DNA from: Bacillota bacterium
GTDB taxonomy: Bacteria > Bacillota > Clostridia > Acetivibrionales > DSM-1351
NCBI GenBank assembly: GCA_023444055.1
Contig: JAEZRV010000080.1
Coordinates: forward strand, 1 to 64,000
DNA: 64,000 nucleotides
Direction of reading: 5' to 3'
Within the stretch, counting starts at the first letter, position 1, and the number at the start of each line of letters is the position of its first letter. The position numbers and the translations under genes were made by a program. Shown one piece after another: positions 38,139-46,764 of the stretch. Under the pieces are notes generated by a model. It was not told where the DNA came from, did no database searches, and saw only the letters and a list, made by a program, of their open reading frames with translations.

Positions 38139-38168
38139 GTTTCTCACCCCATACTCTGCAACTGATTA

Positions 38169-38696
38169 TTATATGCTAACCAGTTCAGTTAATGATTCTA
38201 TTCTACCTTTAATGCTTCCATCATAAATCTTGTCTCCAATAATTACCTTTATACCACCAATTATTGAAGCATCTATCATTTCTTCTGATTTAACTGCTAC
38301 AGCATTATATTTATTTCTAAATTTCTCTTTAATACTTAAGAGTTGTTGCTCAGTTAACGGCTCTGATGTAATAATCTTCATATCCAAAACACTTAATTTT
38401 TCGTTTACCAAGCGTACAAATTGTTTATAAATTTCAGGCAACCCTTTTAAACGTTGCTTGTCAATAAGTAGCAGTAAGAAGTTAAGCATATTTTTACTAA
38501 GCTTATCGGTAAAAACATTTTTGATTACAGCTTGTTTTTTATCTGCTTTTATTGTTGGGTCTACTAAAAAGCTTCTAAACGCTTTGTCTGAATTATAAAT
38601 AGCAACTAATTCTTCCAGTTCCTGACGGACGACTTCAATGTTGTCTCGCGACAGTTCCATTAATGCTTGAGCATATCTGTTTTCAACAAGTGACAT
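38169..38696 (-). CDS. atpH: F1Fo ATP synthase delta subunit
   Basis: A 175-residue stator subunit joining F1 to the b dimer. The N-terminal VENRYAQALMELS helix and the C-terminal IIGGIKVIIGDKIYDGSIKGRIESL block are typical. The ATG at 38696 shares one base with the atpF stop (TGATG), so translation is coupled. Confidence 0.95.
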   Translation of the reverse strand: MSLVENRYAQALMELSRDNIEVVRQELEELVAIYNSDKAFRSFLVDPTIKADKKQAVIKNVFTDKLSKNMLNFLLLLIDKQRLKGLPEIYKQFVRLVNEKLSVLDMKIITSEPLTEQQLLSIKEKFRNKYNAVAVKSEEMIDASIIGGIKVIIGDKIYDGSIKGRIESLTELVSI

Positions 38697-39181
38697 CAAA
38701 TAGCACCTGCCTCGTCTATAAATTTATCTACCATTGCTTTATTAGCATCGGTATCCATATTAGTTTGAACTAGCTTTGTTGCTGCTGCAATTGCAAGAAC
38801 TGCAATCTGTTGTTTTGTCTGTTTAAGCATTTCAGCTCTTTCACGTTCAACATCTTCATGCCCCTTTTGAACAATTGCAAGTGCATCCTTTTTAGCATTT
38901 GCTACTATATCATCATACTCTCGTGCTGCTTTTACTCTGGCTTCATTTAGCAATTTGTCACTATCTAATTTTATACTTTTTATCTGCTCATCGTACTTTT
39001 TGCGTGCATCAGCTGCTTCGAGCTTCGCATTTTCAGCATCCTTTAACCCCTGCTCTATGGAGCTTTTTCTATCTTCCATAAGTTTTGTAATAGGATGAAA
39101 AAGGAATTTCTTCATACCTAAGTATAATAGTATTAAGTTTATAGCAACAAATACAAATGTATACCCATCAGGTGCTAACAT
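38696..39181 (-). CDS. atpF: Fo ATP synthase b subunit
   Basis: A 161-residue peripheral stalk subunit: one N-terminal membrane helix (about 6-24, YTFVFVAINLILLYLGMKKF) and a long charged coiled coil. It follows atpE after an unusually long gap of about 200 nt with a perfect hairpin (39294-39335). Single b gene, no b' copy. Confidence 0.96.
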   Translation of the reverse strand: MLAPDGYTFVFVAINLILLYLGMKKFLFHPITKLMEDRKSSIEQGLKDAENAKLEAADARKKYDEQIKSIKLDSDKLLNEARVKAAREYDDIVANAKKDALAIVQKGHEDVERERAEMLKQTKQQIAVLAIAAATKLVQTNMDTDANKAMVDKFIDEAGAI

Positions 39182-39293
39182 ATACTCACATCCCCTTTAT
39201 CGCCCGTTTTCTATCTAATTTAGATAGATATTAAATATATATAATAGGCTTACTTAAAATCCTATACTTATATCACCATTCTAATTACTACTA

Positions 39294-39335
39294 CATATCT
39301 GTGAAAGATATTAAATAATAGCTTTCACAGATATG
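39294..39335 (-). other. Perfect 14-bp hairpin between atpE and atpF
   Basis: CATATCTGTGAAAG (39294-39307) and CTTTCACAGATATG (39322-39335) with a 14-nt AT loop. No U-tract follows on the transcribed strand (TAGTAGTAATTAG), so a 3' stabiliser for the upstream atpI-B-E segment is more likely than termination. Confidence 0.6.
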
Positions 39336-39378
39336 CCTAAATACTAAAAACATACTGCTATTCTCAAAAATTTATTAA

Positions 39379-39609
39379 TTACATTTTTAAGAAAACAAGT
39401 ACCAATGCTACTACCAAACCATAAATTGCAGTTGCTTCTGCAAGAGCTGCACCTAGAAGTAGAGATGTTCTAATTGAACCTGCTGCCTCTGGTTGTCTAG
39501 CGATTCCTTCAACAGCTTTACCTGTTGCGATACCTATACCAACACCTGCTCCAACACCAGTAAATGCGGCTATTGCAGCTGCTATTGCTATTATACCTGT
39601 TCCTGTCAT
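39379..39609 (-). CDS. atpE: Fo ATP synthase c subunit (proton-type)
   Basis: A 76-residue two-helix hairpin that forms the rotor ring. The polar loop ARQPEA (37-42) and the ion-binding Glu58 (ALAEATAIYG) are present. Positions that give Na+ ligands in sodium-type c subunits (Gln before the GKAVE motif, and Ser/Thr after the Glu) are Ile25 and Ala59 here, so proton coupling is predicted. The strong ribosome site GGGGGTG precedes the ATG. Confidence 0.97.
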   Translation of the reverse strand: MTGTGIIAIAAAIAAFTGVGAGVGIGIATGKAVEGIARQPEAAGSIRTSLLLGAALAEATAIYGLVVALVLVFLKM

Positions 39610-39621
39610 AATTTCACCCCC

Positions 39622-40329
39622 TTATTCTAATGCTTCAGAAATATATATTGAAGTCAATAACATAAACACATATGCTTGAAGAATTCCATCAAACAAATCA
39701 AAATAAAGACTTAATACTGCTGGTGCAAATATTGGCAATGCCATATAAATAAGCTCCATAACTATAAACGCACCTAATATATTACCAAAAAGACGTAATG
39801 CCAGAGACGTTGGCTTTATTACATAGTCAAGTATGTTAAATGGAAGCATTATTGGTGTTGGCTGTGCGAAGCTTTTTATCCAGCCGCCTACTCCCTTATA
39901 TCTTATTCCTGCAAAAATAACTACACAAATTGACATAACAGCAAAGCATACAGTAACATTTATATTTCTTGTTGGGGGTCTTAATTTAAAGCCTTCTTCT
40001 GCTCCAGGAATAATATTAAATATTGAAACTGTATTTGCAAAAACCAGGAATAATACAACAGTACCAAGATATGGTGCAAACGCCTTCCAGTGATGTGGAA
40101 TTGCATCCTTTACCATATTATTGATAAGCTCTACAATTAGTTCTGCAATATTTTGTCTCTTATTGGGAACTATAGAAAGTTTGCGTGTAAGAAAAATAGC
40201 AAGAATAATCATTATCGCCATTATAATCCACATAGTTACTACAAGATCAGTTACAGGTATTTCAAACCCGAATAGATTCATTACGAATGCAATCTGTGGT
40301 TCCATTGCATGAGCTAGTTTTTCACCCAT
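39622..40329 (-). CDS. atpB: Fo ATP synthase a subunit
   Basis: A 235-residue membrane subunit forming the ion channels. The helix containing the essential Arg is in PTSLALRLFGNILGAFIVMEL (about 171-191). The N-terminal GFEIPVTDLVVTMWIIMAIMI helix and the C-terminal DGILQAYVFMLLTSIYISEA helix are complete. The ATG overlaps the stop of the preceding subunit I gene (TAATG). Confidence 0.96.
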   Translation of the reverse strand: MGEKLAHAMEPQIAFVMNLFGFEIPVTDLVVTMWIIMAIMIILAIFLTRKLSIVPNKRQNIAELIVELINNMVKDAIPHHWKAFAPYLGTVVLFLVFANTVSIFNIIPGAEEGFKLRPPTRNINVTVCFAVMSICVVIFAGIRYKGVGGWIKSFAQPTPIMLPFNILDYVIKPTSLALRLFGNILGAFIVMELIYMALPIFAPAVLSLYFDLFDGILQAYVFMLLTSIYISEALE

Positions 40330-40733
40330 TATATCACCTTCTCTCCAAATCCATTTTTTGTAATGCCTAACGCTTCTGTAATGCCATTAAAAATAGTAAT
40401 TATTACTATCGAAAGCGATCCGATCAATGCAGCAATAAATGTATAAACACCAAAATTTAAAGCTAATATGACCGTTATCCCAATTACAAACAAACCAAAA
40501 ATATATATTATTAGGATTGCAATAATTGTAATTTTTTTCCTCTTGCTACCATTATTTTCTCGATAATTTATCATCGACTCAAGTAGCCAAAATCTTAATA
40601 GTGAAAATATAACACTTAATGTCAAAGCAACTATCATAGGTATTCTTTGATATTTACAAAAAAAGCATACAATAACAATTATAAAATATAATATACCCAC
40701 TCTTTTAATAAAAAATTTCAAAATATTACTCAT
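40329..40733 (-). CDS. atpI: ATP synthase subunit I-like membrane protein
   Basis: A 134-residue protein with four predicted membrane helices (about 11-27, 31-50, 69-92 and 94-118), in the position of AtpI (the c-ring assembly or Mg-uptake factor) directly before atpB with a one-base overlap. Sequence conservation of this family is low, so the call rests on size, topology and position. No clear ribosome site; AT-rich start. Confidence 0.75.
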   Translation of the reverse strand: MSNILKFFIKRVGILYFIIVIVCFFCKYQRIPMIVALTLSVIFSLLRFWLLESMINYRENNGSKRKKITIIAILIIYIFGLFVIGITVILALNFGVYTFIAALIGSLSIVIITIFNGITEALGITKNGFGEKVI

Positions 40734-40849
40734 ATTATTTTAATTCACTTTTCTCAATAAAAAATAGTTAAGTTTTATGTTTAATATTACGATATCTATT
40801 TAGGTCATTTTTACAAATACATTGTCAGCATTTCTTTAAATTATTTTTA

Positions 40850-40878
40850 ATAATAGCATATTGAATTTGCTAAAGCAA
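40850..40878 (-). promoter_or_regulatory. Sigma-A-type promoter of the atp operon
   Basis: Minus strand TTGCTT (40873-40878), 17-bp spacer, TATTAT (40850-40855), with TGC just before the -10 (extended -10). It gives a leader of about 110 nt before atpI. Confidence 0.65.
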
Positions 40879-40906
40879 TATCATTTGTAAAAACATTAGC
40901 CTAATA

Positions 40907-40934
40907 TTCGACAATTTCAATTATTTTTCGACAA
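40907..40934. promoter_or_regulatory. Two Spo0A-box-like octamers 20 bp apart
   Basis: TTCGACAA at 40907-40914 and again at 40927-40934; the complement TTGTCGAA contains the 0A-box core TGTCGAA. They lie about 30-55 bp upstream of the atp -35 and about 120 bp upstream of motA. Confidence 0.5.
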
Positions 40935-41051
40935 GTAATTGGTGTTTTTTGTCAATATTATTAGTTTTTTTATTGCAATATACACAGGGATTTTAGCACT
41001 TTTATTATGTAATGTGTACAAAAGAATTCAACCTTTCAGGAGTGGTAACTT

Positions 41052-41864
41052 ATGGATATTACAAGTATTATTGGTTTGATTGTTGGCTTTGGTGGAGTTT
41101 TGTTAGGATATTTAGAAGAAGGGCATTTCGATTTTTCTACTCTTACAAAATTAATAAACCCGGCAGCTTTTTTCATTGTATTCGGCGGAGGTTTTGGTGC
41201 AACTCTTTTAGCCTTTCCTTTAACTGAGTGGAAAAAGTTTATATCTACATTAAGTATGATATTTACCCAAAAAGAATACAACGAAATAGATATAATCAAC
41301 GAGTTGGCAGATCTTTCAGAAAAAGCCAGAAAGGATGGCTTACTAAGTCTAGAGCAAGACGCACAGACTAATAAAAATGACTTAATAAGAAAAGGGTTAG
41401 CATTAGTTGTCGATGGTATTGAAACTGAAGTTATTAAAGATATTTTAGCAAGAGAAACTGCTCTACAAGAAGAAATCTATGAATCCGGAGCTAAGATTTT
41501 CGAAGCAATGGGTGGAACTTGGCCTGCCATGGGTGTTTGTGGAACTGTTATGGGTATGTTAAATATCTTGAGGGATCTAAGTGACCCGTTAGCTCTTGGT
41601 CCAAAAATAGCAGGTGCATTTATTGCTACATTCTATGGTATATCTTTTGCAAATCTTGCCTGGTTACCATTTGGTAATAAAATTAAAGTAAAAGCACAAC
41701 GTGAGACCATGATCAATGAAATAATTATTGAAGGTCTTCTGTCAATACAAGCCGGTGAAAATCCACGTATTATTAAAGAGAAGTTAAACTTAAATCTCAT
41801 GGAAAAATTAAATGGAAGAAAGAAGAAAGGCGAAGCTACTGCTGAAGAAGGAGTTGAAGCATAG
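41052..41864 (+). CDS. motA: Flagellar motor stator protein MotA
   Basis: A 270-residue stator subunit forming the ion channel with MotB. Four membrane helices with a cytoplasmic loop holding the ARKDGLLSLE motif that contacts FliG. The conserved prolines in WPAMGVCGTVMGM and AWLPFGNKIK are present. AGGAGTGG precedes the ATG. MotB starts 2 nt after the stop. No other flagellar genes are nearby; the pair sits inside a block of core metabolic genes in the opposite direction. Confidence 0.95.
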   Translation: MDITSIIGLIVGFGGVLLGYLEEGHFDFSTLTKLINPAAFFIVFGGGFGATLLAFPLTEWKKFISTLSMIFTQKEYNEIDIINELADLSEKARKDGLLSLEQDAQTNKNDLIRKGLALVVDGIETEVIKDILARETALQEEIYESGAKIFEAMGGTWPAMGVCGTVMGMLNILRDLSDPLALGPKIAGAFIATFYGISFANLAWLPFGNKIKVKAQRETMINEIIIEGLLSIQAGENPRIIKEKLNLNLMEKLNGRKKKGEATAEEGVEA

Positions 41865-41866
41865 AC

Positions 41867-42661
41867 ATGGCAAAAAACAAGGTAGTAAAAGATAACACTG
41901 AACGTTATCTTTTGACATATGCTGATTTAATGAATCTACTACTTATACTTTTTATTATCTTATTTGCTTATAGTCAGGTTGATACTCAGAAGTTTCAACA
42001 ACTCTCACAATCTTTGGGTGCAGCATTTGGCAATGGTTCACCGCCATCTACTGTTTCAGGAGGTGCATCAGGGAATTCACTTATAAATTTCCCTGCAACT
42101 ATGCCATCACCTGTAATACCTTCAAACATGGAGGATAACCAATATAACGCAGCAGAAGATGCAATTTCTGGAATAATAAAGAAGGATGGTATGGCAGGCG
42201 ATGTAAGTGTACATATGACAGAACGAGGTATTGTTATGTCAATTGATGCAACCTTCGCTTTTAAATCTGGAAGTGCCGAACTTGAGAAAGATGCTAAAGA
42301 AAAGATACTTTCTATAGGCAAAACCATCTTAAGTAAAATGCCAAATAAGCATGTCCGTATTGAAGGGCATACAGACAATATACCAATAAATAGTACTAAA
42401 TTCCCATCTAACTGGGAATTATCAAGTAGTAGAGCAATAAATGTCCTAAAATTATTAGTAAATGAAGCAGGTCTTAATCCTAAACTAGTATCTCCTGTTG
42501 GCTATGCAGATACTATGTCTATAGCTCCCAACGATTCTGATGCGAACAGGGCAAAAAACAGAAGAGTTGATATAGTTATTTTGAGAGACTCATTTAGTAC
42601 AGGTGAAGCTAGTACAGATAATACTAATAATACAAAGACTACAGATAATGTTTCTAAATAA
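41867..42661 (+). CDS. motB: Flagellar motor stator protein MotB
   Basis: A 264-residue partner of MotA. The single membrane helix follows YLLTYADLMNLLLILF with the channel Asp20. A plug/linker region precedes the OmpA-like peptidoglycan-binding domain (about 135-245) with VRIEGHTDNIPI and NRAKNRRVDI. A Thr/Asn-rich tail ends the protein. Together with MotA it forms a complete stator operon ending at the terminator at 42729. Confidence 0.95.
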   Translation: MAKNKVVKDNTERYLLTYADLMNLLLILFIILFAYSQVDTQKFQQLSQSLGAAFGNGSPPSTVSGGASGNSLINFPATMPSPVIPSNMEDNQYNAAEDAISGIIKKDGMAGDVSVHMTERGIVMSIDATFAFKSGSAELEKDAKEKILSIGKTILSKMPNKHVRIEGHTDNIPINSTKFPSNWELSSSRAINVLKLLVNEAGLNPKLVSPVGYADTMSIAPNDSDANRAKNRRVDIVILRDSFSTGEASTDNTNNTKTTDNVSK

Positions 42662-42674
42662 TAAGTTCAAATTA

Positions 42675-42709
42675 ACAAAGTCCATTTACAAAGTTAAAAT
42701 GGACTTTGT
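42675..42709 (+). other. 13-bp hairpin after motB
   Basis: ACAAAGTCCATTT (42675-42687) pairs exactly with AAATGGACTTTGT (42697-42709). It is followed by A residues and not T, so it is not a terminator by itself; it precedes the true terminator by 20 nt and may protect the mRNA end. Confidence 0.5.
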
Positions 42710-42728
42710 AAAAAATTAAAGAATACTT

Positions 42729-42764
42729 AAAGCTCGACTTATGTCGAGCTTTTTTGTTTTGTTT
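42729..42764 (+). terminator. Intrinsic terminator of motAB
   Basis: AAAGCTCGAC (42729-42738), loop TTAT, GTCGAGCTTT (42743-42752), then TTTTGTTTTGTT. A textbook Rho-independent terminator. The rest of the gap to 43020 holds only the hairpin at 42894-42931. Confidence 0.9.
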
Positions 42765-42893
42765 TATATCATCTATTTTGGGTTATAATGTTTATCACAA
42801 TGTCATACCAATATTTGTTGATTTCTTTTTAGACTATCGGATAAATAGACCGCTGTATGCTGCAGAATATTTTTCTATTTTTAATACAAAGAA

Positions 42894-42931
42894 GTGTTGA
42901 AAACTATTTTCTTAAAGTAGTTTTTCAACAC
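42894..42931 (-). terminator. Possible terminator after the tagO-mnaA fusion gene
   Basis: GTGTTGAAAACTA (42894-42906) pairs with TAGTTTTTCAACAC (42918-42931) with a one-base bulge. On the minus strand it is followed by TTCTTTGTATT, a moderate U-tract. About 90 nt past the stop. Confidence 0.5.
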
Positions 42932-43020
42932 TCCCTTGTTAATTTATAAATGAAAGAGACTTAGCAAACGACATTTCCAATAGTATTATTTTGGTCTAGT
43001 TATACATTTAACTATTGTTT

Positions 43021-45309
43021 TTATACACTAAACTCCTCTGGCTTCTCATCAGTCAGTCCAAAATGGAATAATAATGCATGAACAATTCTTTCTGAAGCAT
43101 ATCCATCCCCATATGGATTCACTGACTTTGCCATCTCCTCATAATCATCTTTATTTTCTAATAACCTTGTAGCGTGCTCAACAATTTCATGTTCTACAGT
43201 TCCAGCAAGCCTTACTGTTCCAGCCTTAACCGCCTCTGGTCTTTCAGTTTCTTTTCTAAGTACTAATACAGGCTTTCCAAGGGTAGGGGCTTCTTCTTGA
43301 ATTCCTCCTGAATCAGTCATAATCATGTATGATCTAGCCATTAAGTTGTGCATATCTTGTACATCTAACGGTGGTATCAAGTGTACTCTATCTTTGTCAC
43401 CAAGAATTTCACGCGCTGTTTCCTGAACAACCGGATTAAGATGTACAGCATAAACCACCTCAACATCCTCATAATTATTAACTAATGTAGCTAAAGCACG
43501 GCAAATATTTCGCAGCGGCTCCCCTAAATTTTCTCTTCTATGAGCTGTAACAGCTATAACTCTCTTGTTTTTGAAATCAATATTTCTTAGAGCTTCACAA
43601 TCAAAAATGTAATTATCCTTTACTGTTGTCTTTAATGCATCGTTTACAGTATTACCTGTAACATATATAGCATTTTGATCTATTCCTTCTCTTAGCAGAT
43701 TTGCTTTGTTAGTATCAGTGGGAGCCAAATGAATATCGGCCATTGAGCCAGTCAGCTTTCTATTCATTTCTTCTGGGTATGGTGAATACTTGTCAAATGT
43801 CCGAAGTCCTGCTTCTACGTGTCCAACTGCAATTTGCTTGTAAAAGGCTGCAAGGCTACCTACAAAACAGGTAGTAGTATCTCCGTGAACAAGGACTATA
43901 TCTGGTTTTTCCTTTTCCAATACTTCGTCTAGCCCCTCTAGTGCTCTTGTAGTAATTCCAGTTAAGGTCTGTCTACTCTGCATTATGTTCAAATCGTGCC
44001 CTGGTGTAATTTCAAATATATTAAGTACTTGATCGAGCATTTCTCTATGCTGACCTGTTACGCAGACTACAGAATCAATTTTTTCACACTTCTCAAGCTC
44101 CTTAACAAGCGGAGCCATTTTTACAGCATCTGGTCTAGTTCCGAATATCGTCATTACTTTTAGTCTATCCAATTTTCTACCTCCAATTAAAGCCATTCTA
44201 CATGGATTTTGCAAGCTATGACACTCTCTGATTCTATTATTATTGTTCATCTCAGTCATATACATTGATCCACCGATTACAAATATAGCAACCGCTACTA
44301 CTAATATTATTGCACTGATAGGACCTTTATAATCAAGAACTACCGCACATAATCCCAAAGCTGCACTTGCAATATATATAACCGCAACCGACTGCTTCTG
44401 TGTTAGTCCTACATCTATAAGTCTATGGTGCAAATGACCTCTATCAGCAGTCATAGGTGACTTACCACTGGCGAGTCTGCGTAATATTGCAAAAATAGTA
44501 TCAAATAATGGTAATGCAAGTACAAGTAAAGGTACCGCCACCGCTATTGCTGTATATTGCTTGTAGGTTCCCTGAATTGAAATTGTTCCTAATATAAACC
44601 CTAGGAATGTTGAACCAGTATCACCCATAAATATTTTTGCAGGATTAAAGTTGTATGGTAAAAATCCCAATGTAGCTCCAGCTAGCATTGCTGCTAGTAC
44701 AGCTGTAGCTATGTCCGGATCTGGTCTCATAACAGAAACAAAGAAAAGAGACATCAGCGCTATTGATGAAACACCTGCTGCCAATCCATCCAATCCATCA
44801 ATAAAGTTTATTGCATTTGTAATACCTACTATCCATAATACAGTTATAAGATATGAACTCCAAGGTTGCAAATCTGAACGGCCTACAACTGAAAATGGGT
44901 TGGTAATGAATTCAATTCTAGTACCAGAAACTACAATTATCAGTGCAGCAATTATCTGTATCGGAAATTTTAGCTTTGCACTAAGTGCTTTAATATCATC
45001 AATAACACCCATAACAACAATTATTAAACTACCTGCTACCATTCCAATGAATCTTAGGTCAAAGTTTATTGAAGTTCCCATATGAAAGAAATTGGAACTA
45101 ATAACACTGAATAGCAATGAAATAAAAAATCCTGTAACTATAGCCAAACCGCCCAATCTGGCTATAGGCTGCTTGTGCATTCTGCGATTATCCTTTGGAA
45201 TATCTACAGCTCCCACCCTAAAAGCTAAACTTTTAACTATAGGCGTAGCAGAGAATGCAACAATAAATGCGAGAATAAAAGAAATAAAGTATTCATATAC
45301 ACTGGTCAT
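43021..45309 (-). CDS. Fusion of TagO/WecA-type GlcNAc-1-phosphate transferase and UDP-GlcNAc 2-epimerase
   Basis: Two enzymes in one 762-residue frame. Residues 1-345 are a polytopic UDP-GlcNAc:undecaprenyl-phosphate transferase (about ten helices; motifs DIPKDNRRMHKQPIARLGG, NAINFIDGLDGLAAG, MGDTGSTFLGF and DRGHLHHRL) that starts wall-polymer synthesis on the membrane. Residues about 384-762 are a cytoplasmic epimerase (FGTRPDAVKMAPLV, GQHREMLDQVL, HVEAGLRTFDKYSPYPEEMNR, TDSGGIQEE) making UDP-ManNAc. The linker codes for a perfect GGAGGT (44184-44179) 6 nt before an in-frame TTG (44172), so the epimerase may also be made alone by internal initiation. The next gene upstream is about 190 nt away. 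Confidence 0.9.
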   Translation of the reverse strand: MTSVYEYFISFILAFIVAFSATPIVKSLAFRVGAVDIPKDNRRMHKQPIARLGGLAIVTGFFISLLFSVISSNFFHMGTSINFDLRFIGMVAGSLIIVVMGVIDDIKALSAKLKFPIQIIAALIIVVSGTRIEFITNPFSVVGRSDLQPWSSYLITVLWIVGITNAINFIDGLDGLAAGVSSIALMSLFFVSVMRPDPDIATAVLAAMLAGATLGFLPYNFNPAKIFMGDTGSTFLGFILGTISIQGTYKQYTAIAVAVPLLVLALPLFDTIFAILRRLASGKSPMTADRGHLHHRLIDVGLTQKQSVAVIYIASAALGLCAVVLDYKGPISAIILVVAVAIFVIGGSMYMTEMNNNNRIRECHSLQNPCRMALIGGRKLDRLKVMTIFGTRPDAVKMAPLVKELEKCEKIDSVVCVTGQHREMLDQVLNIFEITPGHDLNIMQSRQTLTGITTRALEGLDEVLEKEKPDIVLVHGDTTTCFVGSLAAFYKQIAVGHVEAGLRTFDKYSPYPEEMNRKLTGSMADIHLAPTDTNKANLLREGIDQNAIYVTGNTVNDALKTTVKDNYIFDCEALRNIDFKNKRVIAVTAHRRENLGEPLRNICRALATLVNNYEDVEVVYAVHLNPVVQETAREILGDKDRVHLIPPLDVQDMHNLMARSYMIMTDSGGIQEEAPTLGKPVLVLRKETERPEAVKAGTVRLAGTVEHEIVEHATRLLENKDDYEEMAKSVNPYGDGYASERIVHALLFHFGLTDEKPEEFSV

Positions 45310-45381
45310 TTATTTATACACCTTCTCGTTCTTGAAACATCAAAAATTTTATATATTTACAAACTACCCAAACATCAAAAT

Positions 45382-45405
45382 AGAGGGAGGTTATATTCTC
45401 CCTCT
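45382..45405 (-). terminator. Hairpin after the dCMP deaminase gene
   Basis: AGAGGGAG (45382-45389) pairs with CTCCCTCT (45398-45405). The minus strand continues ATTTTGATGTTT. Likely a weak terminator in the gap before the tagO-mnaA gene. Confidence 0.5.
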
Positions 45406-45496
45406 GGTCAAAACTTAAATATAAATGGTATTATTTATGTTTTTAATAAAACATTAAGGATTTATTCTTTAACTTATAATAACACCCATATAAAAC

Positions 45497-45934
45497 CTAA
45501 AACTTTACAACCTCTATACCTGATTCTTTAAGCAACGTCATTGATAATTCGTCAGGGTATTCACCACTAAATACTATTCTGGTTATACCTGCATTTATAG
45601 CCAACTTTGCACAAAGTACACAAGGCTGGTTTGTTACATAAAGGGTAGCGCCATTTACACTAGTCCCACTATATGCTGCCTGAACAATTGCATTTTGTTC
45701 TGCATGTATTGCTCTGCAAAGCTCATGTCTCTGTCCTGATGGAACACCTAGTTGATCCCTTAAACAGCCAATTTCTGAACAGTGTTTACAGCCTACAGGA
45801 GCTCCATTATAACCAGTGGCAAGGATTCTCTTGTCCTTAACAATAACAGCTCCTACTTGCCTCCTAAGACAAGTAGATCTAGTCTTTATCAGCTCAACAA
45901 TCTGCATAAAATACTCATCCCAAGACGGTCTCAT
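45497..45934 (-). CDS. Deoxycytidylate deaminase (ComEB-like)
   Basis: Converts dCMP to dUMP for dTTP synthesis. 145 residues from the ATG at 45934, chosen because GGGGGAC lies 3-4 nt upstream; an in-frame TTG four codons earlier is less likely. Zinc-site motifs are complete: HAEQNAI (His and the catalytic Glu) and PCVLCAK (two Cys). An extra Cys/His cluster (CKHCSEIGCLRDQ) resembles the second zinc site of dCMP deaminases. It lies between upp and tagO-mnaA, in keeping with pyrimidine salvage neighbours. Confidence 0.92.
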   Translation of the reverse strand: MRPSWDEYFMQIVELIKTRSTCLRRQVGAVIVKDKRILATGYNGAPVGCKHCSEIGCLRDQLGVPSGQRHELCRAIHAEQNAIVQAAYSGTSVNGATLYVTNQPCVLCAKLAINAGITRIVFSGEYPDELSMTLLKESGIEVVKF

Positions 45935-46124
45935 AAAGTCCCCCAATATTGTTCATTATTATAGCCATGCCCTAATTAAGTAAAACTGATAATGTAATAG
46001 CATATATACTTTTTGCCTAACATAATTATATGACTTGTTAAATTCAAGTAATAATATGGACACTATTACCGATATTACTTAATATAATTATACAATTTGT
46101 TAAATGGTGGTTTAGTAAAAAAAA

Positions 46125-46754
46125 TTACTTTGTTCCAAATAATCTATCTCCAGCATCACCTAGTCCAGGTATGATATATGCATGATCATTTAATTTCTCA
46201 TCTACAGCTGCACAATATATTGAAACATCTGGATGATCCTTATGCACTCTTTCAATACCATCTTTTGCTGCAATCAAACACATTAATTTTATGTTTTTTA
46301 CGCCTCTGTTCTTTATAAACTGAATAGCAGCTGATGATGATCCTCCTGTTGCAAGCATAGGATCAAGTACAACTATTTCTCTTTCCTCAACGTCCACTGG
46401 AAGCTTGCAGTAGTATTCTACAGGCTGTAGGGTTTCAGGATCTCTATACAGACCTATATGTCCAACCTTAGCCATAGGAAGAAGACTGAGCATACCATCA
46501 ACCATTCCCAATCCAGCTCTCAATATTGGTACTATACCTAGTTTTTTACCTGATATCACATTTGTCTTTGCAATACCAACTGGTGTCTCAATTTCAACTT
46601 CTTTAAGTGGCATGTTTCTAGTAACCTCATACCCCATAAGCATTGCTATTTCTGAAACTAACTCTCTAAATTCCTTTGTATCTGTGTTTTTGTCCCTTAA
46701 TAATGATATCTTGTGCTGAATCAATGGGTGATCAAAAATAAATACATTTTCCAT
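46125..46754 (-). CDS. upp: Uracil phosphoribosyltransferase
   Basis: A 209-residue salvage enzyme making UMP from uracil and PRPP. The PRPP loop VVLDPMLATGGSSSAAI (about 129-145) and the uracil-binding C-terminus (YIIPGLGDAGDRLFGTK) are typical. It is ten bases from rpiB and followed by a gap of about 190 nt without features. Position next to the atp block is conserved in Firmicutes. Confidence 0.97.
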   Translation of the reverse strand: MENVFIFDHPLIQHKISLLRDKNTDTKEFRELVSEIAMLMGYEVTRNMPLKEVEIETPVGIAKTNVISGKKLGIVPILRAGLGMVDGMLSLLPMAKVGHIGLYRDPETLQPVEYYCKLPVDVEEREIVVLDPMLATGGSSSAAIQFIKNRGVKNIKLMCLIAAKDGIERVHKDHPDVSIYCAAVDEKLNDHAYIIPGLGDAGDRLFGTK

Positions 46755-46764
46755 TTATAATTCC

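Larger units (their letters stand above)
40734..41051. promoter_or_regulatory. Divergent control region of atp and mot operons
   Basis: About 318 bp without genes between atpI (minus) and motA (plus). It contains the atp promoter (40850-40878), two 0A-box-like octamers (40907 and 40927) and the motA ribosome site (AGGAGTGG, about 41037). A TTGTCA at 40949 may be a motA -35 but lacks a good -10. Confidence 0.6.

Noticed and set aside
39379..39609. Sodium-coupled ATP synthase
   Set aside because: The c subunit lacks the Gln and the Ser/Thr ligands of sodium-type rings (Ile25 and Ala59 here).
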